DNA from: Owenweeksia hongkongensis DSM 17368
GTDB taxonomy: Bacteria > Bacteroidota > Bacteroidia > Flavobacteriales > Schleiferiaceae
Direction of reading: 5' to 3'
Length of the DNA: 64,000 nt
NCBI RefSeq assembly: GCF_000236705.1
Contig: NC_016599.1
Location: forward strand, 1,364,001 to 1,428,000
Notes under the pieces: generated by a model
Database searches by the model: none
What the model was told of the DNA's origin: nothing
What the model saw: only the letters and a program-made list of their open reading frames with translations
Part shown: positions 44,368 through 51,617 of the stretch, piece by piece
Layout of the letters: the number at the start of each line of letters is the position of its first letter
Position numbering within the stretch: the stretch's first letter is position 1
Program-made: the position numbers and the translations under genes

Positions 44368-44805
44368 ATGAACATTTTTGAAGAATTGAGAGCCGATCAC
44401 CAAAAGCAAAGAACTCTTGTAAAAATTCTAGCGAAAACTCATGGCGATAGTGAAGGCCGCCAAGAGATTTTTGAAAAGCTGAAGCATGAGCTGCAAATTC
44501 ATGCTACTGCTGAGGAGCGCTACTTTTATGTTCCTTTAATGAAGGAAGAGCTCACTCAAGAAAAAGCCCGCCACAGTATTGCCGAGCATCATGAAATGGA
44601 TGAGCTTATTGAGGAGCTAGAGAAAACAGATATGAGCTCTCCACACTGGGTGGCTGTTGCCAAAAAGCTTGAAGAAAAAGTAAATCATCACCTGGATGAA
44701 GAAGAGCAAGAGGTGTTTCAATTGGCTGGAAAAGCCCTTACAGAAAAGGAAAAAGAAGAACTTGCCAAAAGCTATAGACAAAGCATGGCTTACAGGGATA
44801 GGTAA
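44368..44805 (+). CDS. hemerythrin-domain protein
   Basis: 145 aa four-helix bundle of the HHE type. Potential di-iron ligands are LRADHQKQR, ELQIHATAEERYFY, IAEHHEMDEL and VNHHLDEEEQEVF, matching the H...HxxxE...HxxxE...HxxxxE spacing. It probably binds O2 or iron, or senses redox state in the cytoplasm. No partner domain. Single gene downstream of a repeat cluster. Confidence 0.88.
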   Translation: MNIFEELRADHQKQRTLVKILAKTHGDSEGRQEIFEKLKHELQIHATAEERYFYVPLMKEELTQEKARHSIAEHHEMDELIEELEKTDMSSPHWVAVAKKLEEKVNHHLDEEEQEVFQLAGKALTEKEKEELAKSYRQSMAYRDR

Positions 44806-44891
44806 AGTGTTAAAATTAGGTCTTCCATAAATCGGAGAAATGTTATTCTATAACTTTACCTTAGAATAACTTTAGCTAATTACTCTCAACT

Positions 44892-45554
44892 ATGAAAAAA
44901 AGACTCATCATTGCCTCCCTCCTAGTTTTTACCACAATTTATAGTCAAGCTCAAATCTTCAATACTGTTGGCGTAAAATCCGGTGTCTCCGTTGCTAATC
45001 AAGATTGGAACTATAAATCGAATTTTAAGGGACTCGAAAGTGAATTTCGTACAGGGTTGTACATTGGCATTACTACTGAAATACTAAAGGCAAAATACTT
45101 CAGCCTAATAGCAGATTTAGGATATATTCAAAAAGGAATGCAGTTTGACGTTGAACTTACTTCGGAATCTAACCCTGACGGCACCGGGGAAATGAAAACA
45201 ATTGACAACAGATATGATTTTATCAGTTTTCAACCTGTGGCCAAATTTAGGCTGCCTGCAAAACATATTGAGCCTTATTTATTTGCTGGACCGCGAACAG
45301 ACTTTTATGTCGGATTCTCAACAAATGACGAGTTCGGAATTGAACTGGATGATGTACCTCCTGTGACTTTTGGCGCCAGCTACGGTATCGGTTTAGACTA
45401 CACTTTCTCAGATGTCATAATTACATTGGAGGCTCAGCATCAGCCTGATTTCACCTATTTATATAACACGAAACCTTCGCCTCAAAACGGTGGCCTTTCT
45501 ATACAAAATCAAGCCTTTCTTATCACCCTTGGCGTAAAATATGTCTTGAACTGA
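44892..45554 (+). CDS. outer-membrane beta-barrel protein (PorT-like family)
   Basis: 220 aa. Signal peptide (MKKRLIIASLLVFTTIYSQA) and then eight or so amphipathic strands: GVKSGVSVANQDWNYKS, FSLIADLGYIQKGMQF, FISFQPVAKFRLP, PYLFAGPRTDFYVGF, SYGIGLDYTFS and the C-terminal FLITLGVKYVLN. This matches the OMP_b-brl_2 (outer_membrane_beta-barrel) domain. Small barrels of this kind are abundant in Bacteroidota; the function is unknown. Confidence 0.78.
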   Translation: MKKRLIIASLLVFTTIYSQAQIFNTVGVKSGVSVANQDWNYKSNFKGLESEFRTGLYIGITTEILKAKYFSLIADLGYIQKGMQFDVELTSESNPDGTGEMKTIDNRYDFISFQPVAKFRLPAKHIEPYLFAGPRTDFYVGFSTNDEFGIELDDVPPVTFGASYGIGLDYTFSDVIITLEAQHQPDFTYLYNTKPSPQNGGLSIQNQAFLITLGVKYVLN

Positions 45555-45625
45555 TTCTTGCACAGCCTCGGTAATTACCCTTACTTTTATCGTTTTCATT
45601 TTGATAAAAGCAAGATTCCTTATTC

Positions 45626-46171
45626 ATGAAACGCTATAAACACAACTCCGAATCACACGTAACATTTTCTGAGCTTATGCTCCCCTCCCACTCCAATTTT
45701 GGTGGGAAAATACATGGAGGCTATATTCTCAACCTGATGGATCAAATTGCCTTTGCATGTGCTTCTAAACACTCGGGGCATTATTGTGTAACCGCTTCTA
45801 TTGGCTCAGTTGATTTTCTAAATCCCATAGAAATTGGAGAATTAGTAACTATGAAAGCTTCTATAAATTATGTTGGCCGCAGCTCAATGGTGGTAGGCAT
45901 TCGCGTAGATTCTGAAAACATACAAACGGGAGAAGTAAAACATTGTAACTCTTCTTTTTTTACCATGGTTGCAAAATCTAAAGACGGTTCTGTTTCCAAA
46001 GATGTGCCGGGCTTAATCATGAAAACCAACACGGATGTTCGCAGGTTTTTGGAGAGCACCATTCGCAATGAGCAAAGGAAATCTTACCACACCACTTTTG
46101 ATAAAGAAACCTTTGACCACGCAAAGCATCTTGATAAACTAGATGGCCAAAATGTGGAAATTCAGCTTTAG
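45626..46171 (+). CDS. acyl-CoA thioesterase, hotdog fold
   Basis: 181 aa. TFSELMLPSHSNFGGKIHGG and ILNLMDQIAFACASKHSG form the hotdog helix with the conserved Asn/Gly-His-Gly and Asp of YciA-type thioesterases. ASIGSVDFLNPIEIGELVT is the following strand pair. It hydrolyses acyl-CoA to free acid and CoA. The chain-length preference cannot be read. A 45-residue charged tail follows the domain. Next gene is 13 nt downstream. Confidence 0.85.
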   Translation: MKRYKHNSESHVTFSELMLPSHSNFGGKIHGGYILNLMDQIAFACASKHSGHYCVTASIGSVDFLNPIEIGELVTMKASINYVGRSSMVVGIRVDSENIQTGEVKHCNSSFFTMVAKSKDGSVSKDVPGLIMKTNTDVRRFLESTIRNEQRKSYHTTFDKETFDHAKHLDKLDGQNVEIQL

Positions 46172-46184
46172 CTAAAGCTAATAA

Positions 46185-47015
46185 ATGTCCGAAATCGCAA
46201 CTCTCAAACAATATCAGGCTTTTGTCAATTGCCCTTCATTGTGGCTTCCAGCTTCAGCACCTTTTTCTTTGTTTCCTTTCCCTTGGCGGGAATGTGTTTT
46301 GGAAGACCAAGAAATTACCATCCCTGAAAATGTTGTTTTCGGAAGAAAAATGGAAAGCTTTTTTAGCCAGGCCATTTCTCAATCCAAGGACTATGAAATA
46401 CTGGCAGAAAACCTTCAGATCATTTCGGATAAAATCACTCTTGGGGAATTAGACTTTTTGGTAAAAGACAAAGAAAACGGCCAAATCATCCATGTAGAAT
46501 TGGCGTGTAAGTTTTACTTATTCGATCCAAACAGGAAAGTAGAGAACGAATTCAGCCCTTGGGTGGGCCCAAATCAAAATGATTTTCTGGATAGAAAAAT
46601 TGAGAAGCTAAAAGGTAAACAGCTCCCGCTTCTCCATCATCCCGAATGCAAAAAACTGCTTGATTCAATAATAGGCGGATACAATTCTAAAGACATCATT
46701 CAGCAAGTACACTTGCCTGCCAACCTTTATTTGCCCTATGGCAAAACGGATATTCCGGAAAATGTAAACCCTGATGCCGTAAAAGGATTTTGGCTAAAGC
46801 CGGATGAATTAAGGAGTGCTGCTTTTAAAGACTACCTGTTTCACCTTCCTCCAAAAGATAATTGGCTACTTGCGCCACACGATGACATCGAATGGTTGAA
46901 TGCAAATCAGGCTATACTTTTCATTGATGAAATGCATGCCAGGAAAAAATCTCCACTGATATGGATAAAGCAAGCTGATCGTAGCTATCAGCGCGCATTT
47001 GTAGTGTGGTGGTAG
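46185..47015 (+). CDS. DUF1853 family protein
   Basis: 276 aa. Family hallmarks are VNCPSLW near the start, ITLGELDFLVKDKENGQIIH with VELACKFYLF, FSPWVGPNQNDFLDRKIEKL, and LPPKDNWLLAPH near the end. The GELDFLV..VELACKF arrangement recalls a PD-(D/E)xK nuclease core (Asp, then ExxxK), which is inference. Function unknown. Thirteen nt after the thioesterase, so probably co-transcribed. Confidence 0.78.
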   Translation: MSEIATLKQYQAFVNCPSLWLPASAPFSLFPFPWRECVLEDQEITIPENVVFGRKMESFFSQAISQSKDYEILAENLQIISDKITLGELDFLVKDKENGQIIHVELACKFYLFDPNRKVENEFSPWVGPNQNDFLDRKIEKLKGKQLPLLHHPECKKLLDSIIGGYNSKDIIQQVHLPANLYLPYGKTDIPENVNPDAVKGFWLKPDELRSAAFKDYLFHLPPKDNWLLAPHDDIEWLNANQAILFIDEMHARKKSPLIWIKQADRSYQRAFVVWW

Positions 47016-47103
47016 TACAAAATTCAGAAAGAAAATAAACACTCCGGCAGGGCTATTGTTAAGCCTATATTATCAAACTAATGTTAAGTCTTATATTTGC
47101 CAA

Positions 47104-47721
47104 ATGAAGTTACTGTTAGTTATTCTTGCCTATTTACTTGGCTCCATCCCATCTTCGGTATGGATAGGTAAATGGTTTTTTAATACAGATGTAAGAGAAT
47201 ATGGCAGCGGAAATGCCGGTGCCACAAACACAATGCGCGTATTAGGTGTAAAACCCGGAATCGCAGTTTTGCTGATTGATGCACTAAAAGGCTTTGCTGC
47301 CGTAAAGTTAGTTTTCCTTTTTCCGCGTACAGCTGGAGATGTTGAAACCATGGTACTGCTAGGAGTTTGTGCTGTAATCGGTCACATCATTCCTGTGTTT
47401 GCCAATTTTAAAGGAGGAAAAGGAATTGCAACATTATTAGGAATGATAATAGCGGTTCATGCCGGTGCGGCACTTATGGCCATGGCTACCTTTATGCTTT
47501 TCTTCATTTCATTTAGAATAGTGTCTTTAAGCTCCATTCTTGCAGCCTTGTCATTTCCTATTTGGCTTATATTCCGCTACCACGAAAATTCATCCGTTTT
47601 GGTGCTCTTCAGTTTTGCACTAGTATTTTTAGTTTTGGTTACTCACCAAAAAAATATTGAGCGCTTACTAAATGGTGAGGAAAGCAGAATCAAACTCAGA
47701 AAAAACAATAACGAAAGATGA
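47104..47721 (+). CDS. plsY: glycerol-3-phosphate acyltransferase PlsY
   Basis: 205 aa from the ATG at 47104; an in-frame ATG at 47056 would add 16 residues and overlap the promoter. Polytopic membrane enzyme with motifs GSIPSSVWIGKWFF, GSGNAGATNTMRVLG and FKGGKGIATLLG (glycine-rich catalytic loops). It transfers an acyl group from acyl-phosphate to glycerol-3-phosphate, the first step in phospholipid synthesis. A TATATTTG -7 box (47092-47099) ends 4 nt before the ATG, so the transcript may be leaderless. ClpS overlaps by 4 nt. Confidence 0.93.
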   Translation: MKLLLVILAYLLGSIPSSVWIGKWFFNTDVREYGSGNAGATNTMRVLGVKPGIAVLLIDALKGFAAVKLVFLFPRTAGDVETMVLLGVCAVIGHIIPVFANFKGGKGIATLLGMIIAVHAGAALMAMATFMLFFISFRIVSLSSILAALSFPIWLIFRYHENSSVLVLFSFALVFLVLVTHQKNIERLLNGEESRIKLRKNNNER

Positions 47722-47996
47722 GATTTGAGAAGACAGAAACTCTCGTAAAGCCTAAAGAATCCATAAAAATGGAGGGGCTTCATGAAATTGTACTTTACAA
47801 TGATGAAGTAAACACCTTTGATTGGGTAATAGAAAGTTTGATGGATGTATGCGAGCATTCGCCAGAGCAGGCGGAACAATGTAGCATCATAGTACACTAT
47901 AAAGGCAAGTGCGGAGTAAAGACTGGAACCTATAAAGAGCTGGAGCCAAAATGCACAAATTTGCTCGAAAGAGGATTAAGTGCAGAAATTTCTTGA
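47718..47996 (+). CDS. clpS: ATP-dependent Clp protease adaptor ClpS
   Basis: 92 aa. IVLYNDEVNTFDWVIESLM is the ClpS core with the N-degron pocket Asn-Asp and the Thr-Phe/Val segment. AEQCSIIVHYKGKCGVKTG covers the His/Cys region that contacts ClpA. LEPKCTNLLERGLSAEI is the end of the fold. It binds N-terminal destabilising residues and hands substrates to ClpAP/ClpC. ATGA overlap with plsY implies translational coupling. Confidence 0.92.
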   Translation: MRFEKTETLVKPKESIKMEGLHEIVLYNDEVNTFDWVIESLMDVCEHSPEQAEQCSIIVHYKGKCGVKTGTYKELEPKCTNLLERGLSAEIS

Positions 47997-48022
47997 CCGT
48001 TTAAAATATGTGATTATATTTG
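47993..48022 (+). promoter_or_regulatory. promoter of tRNA-Arg
   Basis: TTG (47993-47995), 19 nt, TATATTTG (48015-48022): a complete consensus match. It begins inside the clpS stop region. The tRNA begins 18 nt after the box. Confidence 0.85.
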
Positions 48023-48040
48023 CACCCGCAAAAACAAACA

Positions 48041-48114
48041 GGCCTCGTGGCGCAACTGAATAGCGCACCTGATTACGGCTCAGGAGGTTGAAGGTTTGAA
48101 TCCTTCCGAGGTCA
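48041..48114 (+). tRNA. tRNA-Arg (anticodon ACG)
   Basis: Acceptor stem GGCCTCG with CGAGGTC and discriminator A. D-arm GGCGCAACTGAATAGCGC; anticodon stem CCTGA/TCAGG around loop TTACGGC, anticodon ACG (A34 expected to be edited to inosine). T-arm GAAGG-TTTGAAT-CCTTC. The 3' CCA is not encoded, as is usual for many Bacteroidota tRNAs. It marks the border between core genes and the accessory segment. Confidence 0.97.
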
Positions 48115-48124
48115 CAAAAATTGC

Positions 48125-48158
48125 AAATCCCCATCTTGAAAAAGGTGGGGATTTTTTT
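48125..48158 (+). terminator. terminator of tRNA-Arg
   Basis: AATCCCCA pairs with TGGGGATT, extended by TCTT/AAGG to a GAAA loop, then a T-run. Its 21-nt core (48129-48149) recurs exactly at 49481-49501 on the other side of the HEPN gene. Confidence 0.92.
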
Positions 48159-48215
48159 ATTCTACTTTTCGTTTCGGTTATTAGTAGTGTCACAAAAGTG
48201 GCAAACTGCAAAAAT

Positions 48216-49319
48216 CTAAACCGGCTGACTTACTCTCATTCCTTTCTCAGTCTTAACCACCTCCACATGTATTTCCTCCCCCATATCCTTTATATCTGGG
48301 AGGTATATTAATTGAGACTTCGCCATTGAATTAAGACTCTGCAAGAACCAAGTCTTAAAACTGTAAAAATCCTTGTCCTCACTTTTAGGCAAATTATAAA
48401 TCACCTTTTCTGCAGGAGTCTCTAACATCTTTATGAACATATCAATGCTTAATCCACATGACTTGTAATGCGGAAGCTTTATAGTTAGAGTACGTTTATT
48501 ATCACCTGAAACCTCATCGAATTCTATAAAATCAGGCTCAATTATATTAATAAAGCTTTTTACCGCTTCCACATAATCTTCCAAATTCGCATTCATCACA
48601 TTACTAAACGCCTTATTAAACTGACTCTGATTACCTGACTTTGCGGATCTGAGGTGAATGATATCATTACGAAGTTTATTAAGGTTCATAATTCTGTCAT
48701 AAATAGGTTTGTGATCTTTATAAAAATCTACCTGACTGACCTCAGGTATCACCTTACTAACCTTTTCTTTAAAATCAATGTACCTCTCTGTTTGCTCTTT
48801 GCTATATTCCTTAACGACCTTTATAAATTGTCCCTTCTCCTTTCCTTCAACCACCTGTTTGTACACATACTCATCTGGCATTTGATAATTAACAAAGGCT
48901 TCTACAGTTGAATGAAGAAATATGATCGTACTAATCCTATACTGAAGATTCCAGTTATACAAATACTCATTTACGAAGTGTAAATACACACCCTCCTCCT
49001 TCTGGGATACTATATTATTTCGCGCTTTTACCGAGAACTGATAATTAGCAAAGGCAAGAGAAAAGTATAACTGAACCGGATTCGGAAACTTCGTTACATA
49101 AAAACGATTATCCTCCACTACAGGAATAAAGGTAAAAGCCTCATTAGTCTCAGGTATAATTGCTAAATAACTACTATTCCCCGTCCTTTTTATGTTGTTT
49201 ATAGCATGTTTCATAAGCTTTTCGGGATCCTTTTCAGACTGTGAATTCATGTCAAGCGAATCATGTGCTCCTTCAGCCACCCTTATGATTTCTAAAGGTT
49301 TAACCTTTACTATTTTCAT
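48216..49319 (-). CDS. HEPN-motif hypothetical protein
   Basis: 367 aa, AT-rich, cytoplasmic. The centre holds LHSTVEAFVNYQMP and, at residues 217-222, RNDIIH: the Rx4H signature of HEPN RNases (LNKLRNDIIHLRS). The helices around it fit a HEPN bundle. The N-terminal 100 residues and the C-terminal 120 do not match anything I know. Many HEPN proteins act in abortive infection or toxin-antitoxin systems; no partner nucleotidyltransferase or antitoxin is adjacent. It lies alone between two copies of the tRNA terminator, suggesting acquisition. Function is inferred from the motif only. Confidence 0.55.
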   Translation of the reverse strand: MKIVKVKPLEIIRVAEGAHDSLDMNSQSEKDPEKLMKHAINNIKRTGNSSYLAIIPETNEAFTFIPVVEDNRFYVTKFPNPVQLYFSLAFANYQFSVKARNNIVSQKEEGVYLHFVNEYLYNWNLQYRISTIIFLHSTVEAFVNYQMPDEYVYKQVVEGKEKGQFIKVVKEYSKEQTERYIDFKEKVSKVIPEVSQVDFYKDHKPIYDRIMNLNKLRNDIIHLRSAKSGNQSQFNKAFSNVMNANLEDYVEAVKSFINIIEPDFIEFDEVSGDNKRTLTIKLPHYKSCGLSIDMFIKMLETPAEKVIYNLPKSEDKDFYSFKTWFLQSLNSMAKSQLIYLPDIKDMGEEIHVEVVKTEKGMRVSQPV

Positions 49320-49478
49320 ATCTATGATTTATCTGAATCTTTGTTCCTTATCCATATTTCAATCTTGAATGTAGCAAAAAGCAAGATATATTACTCCAGT
49401 CCTAATAGATGATAAATACTAAGCATTTCCATGCCACTCATCCACTGTTTCCTCAGGTTTATGATCTACACAAAATTG

Positions 49479-49510
49479 CCCCCCATCTTGAAAAAGGTGG
49501 GTATTTTTTG
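49479..49510 (+). terminator. second copy of the tRNA-Arg terminator hairpin
   Basis: CCCCATCTT (49481-49489) pairs with AAGGTGGG plus G-T pairs, GAAA loop, then TATTTTTTG. It shares a 21-nt identical core and the flanking ACACAAAATTGC-like sequence with the copy beside the tRNA. No plus-strand gene ends here, so it is probably a duplication remnant. The rest of 49320-49678 holds no gene; TAACTTTA near 49637 is a weak -7 box for the next gene. Confidence 0.65.
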
Positions 49511-49678
49511 TTTTCAGCCAAATCATCAAAGTCTTCATTCTTCTAGTTCAAATGGATTTTTCCATTTTCAAACCCCCATGATGCCGTCTTGGTCTTTGGT
49601 TATCTCTGATGGCTCCTACTTATGTAAAAAAGATTAACTTTAAAGAGTTAACCACCTCTTAACCAAAACCCAAGCGCT

Positions 49679-51154
49679 ATGCATATCTACGCAGGTCAAA
49701 CCAGCCAAACTAAAAGCCATAACACACAGGCTACCCCCACTCCAAAGCAAAGCAATTCTAAAACAAACTCTCACTTAACTGATCATCGCCCACAAACCCA
49801 ACGAATAACCCAGCTGCAAAACCTTGCTGAAAGCCATTCTTCAAAACAGGAACATCCAGTCCAGAAAAAACCAAACAAAACGGGATTGCCTGACAACCTA
49901 AAAGCTGGAATTGAAAACCTCTCTGGCCACTCCATGGATGATGTGAAAGTGCATTACAACTCAGCTAAGCCGGCTGCTTTGCAAGCTCATGCATATGCTC
50001 AAGGCACGAATATCCATTTAGCAACAGGACAAGAAAAACACTTACCGCATGAAGCCTGGCACGTGGTGCAGCAGAAACAAAGAAGGGTAAAACCAACTTT
50101 GCAAATGAAGAGTGGTGTGAATATGAATGATGATGCAGGGTTGGAGAAGGAGGCTGATGTTATGGGGGAAAAAGCTTTGCAATTTGTTGGTAAACGACCT
50201 GAAACTCTTGCCCAAATGAAGCTGAAAGGGATTATAAATAGTAATCAGGAGAGACAAACAATTAGATTTCAAATGGATAAAAATTCCAGCACATACGTAC
50301 AACGAAAAATTAACCCTTCGAAGAAACTAACTAAATACTTAAAACCATACAATGATGAAAAAGAGAATGTAAAAAGCATAATTAAACAACTTTTCAAAAA
50401 TTTAATCAAATCAGGATTTACCTATCAAGAACCGGCAATTCACGAGGCTATTAGAGGCACCACTTTAAAGATTAAATCTTTAAAATCACTACATGAAAAA
50501 ATGGAAGCTAGTTTTGCGAGAGATCGAGATGAAGATTTAGGAGGTGATGGAGCCCATGGTTTAGGCAGACATTATGCCATTTCAGATGAGGCTCTTGAGG
50601 ATAGGCTAAGAGGACCACGGGCTATCCCTACAGCTTCTAGGTTTCAAAAAGATGAGGGGAGTCGTCTTAACAAACTTCACAACCTTATTAAAAATGCTTT
50701 GGTTTCAAATTTGAGTAAGCCCGCAAAGCAGATTGGACAAAAAGTACATAGTGTTATGACTGATCCAACCGATGACTATGCTTCAAAAACAACCAATAAT
50801 TTAAGGAAAAATTATTTACAAGGGATTGCCAATGTATTTACGGAAAATTATGATTTTGAGGATCCCAGCCTTGGCTTCACTATAACCTCCGAATGGAAGA
50901 TTCAAGTTATTGGAGCACCTCCCATAATAACCATAACTTGTGAGTACGAAGTCGAATCCTGGGAGGATTTTAATAAAGATCAATGGTCTCTTTCTTCCTC
51001 AGGAGATCTAGTAAAAGGCTCAGTTTCAGAACCCGCAAAAATGTATTCAGGTAGTAACTCTCCAATCATAACAATACCAACTGGAGATAGTATTGAAAAG
51101 GTGAATTCTCAAACAAAAGGAATCATTGAAAATAGTGGTGTTACCTTATTTTAA
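49679..51154 (+). CDS. DUF4157 protein with RNase A-like C-terminal region (putative eCIS effector)
   Basis: 491 aa. Residues 1-68 are Gln/Ser/Asn-rich and disordered. About 69-143 is a DUF4157 domain (LPDNLKAGIENLSGHSMDDV, VHYNSAKPAALQAHAYAQG) with HEAWH (124-128), an HExxH-type metal motif. DUF4157 is strongly linked to eCIS clusters and marks loaded proteins. At 288-320 there is GAHGLGRHYAISDEALEDRL then PTASRF: H293, R297 and H298 fit the HxxxRH...IPxAS.F start of bacterial CdiA-CT RNase A-like toxins. The last 150 residues do not clearly match that family's end. No signal peptide. No immunity gene is adjacent. It is convergent with the eCIS operon. The DUF4157 call is firm; the toxin call is a proposal. 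Confidence 0.75.
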   Translation: MHIYAGQTSQTKSHNTQATPTPKQSNSKTNSHLTDHRPQTQRITQLQNLAESHSSKQEHPVQKKPNKTGLPDNLKAGIENLSGHSMDDVKVHYNSAKPAALQAHAYAQGTNIHLATGQEKHLPHEAWHVVQQKQRRVKPTLQMKSGVNMNDDAGLEKEADVMGEKALQFVGKRPETLAQMKLKGIINSNQERQTIRFQMDKNSSTYVQRKINPSKKLTKYLKPYNDEKENVKSIIKQLFKNLIKSGFTYQEPAIHEAIRGTTLKIKSLKSLHEKMEASFARDRDEDLGGDGAHGLGRHYAISDEALEDRLRGPRAIPTASRFQKDEGSRLNKLHNLIKNALVSNLSKPAKQIGQKVHSVMTDPTDDYASKTTNNLRKNYLQGIANVFTENYDFEDPSLGFTITSEWKIQVIGAPPIITITCEYEVESWEDFNKDQWSLSSSGDLVKGSVSEPAKMYSGSNSPIITIPTGDSIEKVNSQTKGIIENSGVTLF

Positions 51155-51225
51155 TCATCATACTAGCTTTGAAATTTAAATGATTCATGAGTAAAAGATA
51201 GACCCATTAAAATTATAAACATCGT

Positions 51226-51615
51226 TTATCCCACCTCCACCGTCACTTGCCCAGCCTGCGTAAACGTAATAACCCCTCCCCACATACAATTCAGTGTACA
51301 CGTATTATTTAAAGCTGGCATATTAGCAATCATAACAGTTGGTGAGCCAGGCGCCCATGGAGCCACTGTAGCAGGGGTGCAAGGCATTGGCGTAAGCACA
51401 CCTAGTGCTGCAGCGGTGGCCGCAGCCACGGCCGGGTTTGCAGGTGAGGAGCACATCCCAAAAGGCAAAATATTTACCAATGGTTTATTGTCCATAATGT
51501 TAGCATCAGGCATATAGTTGGTTGTTACACGGTTTACGGGCAACACTACTAATGAAGATGGAGCAACCCCAAATGAGCAGGTCATCATAGCTCCCATACA
51601 TACTTGCTGTGGCAT
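51226..51615 (-). CDS. PAAR-like DUF4280 spike-tip protein
   Basis: 129 aa from the ATG at 51615 (MPQQVCMGAMMTCSFGVAPS); the longer frame to 51720 lies inside the ATPase gene. It is PAAR-like in composition: Cys, Met and Pro-rich with MCSSPANPAVAAATAAALG, PMPCTPATVAPWAPG and LNNTCTLNCMWGG, the cysteines being candidate metal ligands. DUF4280 proteins cap the spike of contractile systems and are counterparts of Afp10/PAAR. It starts 2 nt after the ATPase stop, the last gene of the operon. Confidence 0.85.
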   Translation of the reverse strand: MPQQVCMGAMMTCSFGVAPSSLVVLPVNRVTTNYMPDANIMDNKPLVNILPFGMCSSPANPAVAAATAAALGVLTPMPCTPATVAPWAPGSPTVMIANMPALNNTCTLNCMWGGVITFTQAGQVTVEVG

Positions 51616-51617
51616 AT

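Noticed and set aside
51155-51225. Immunity gene for the DUF4157 protein
   Set aside because: Only 71 bp separate it from the PAAR-like gene and no ORF fits; none is visible upstream either.
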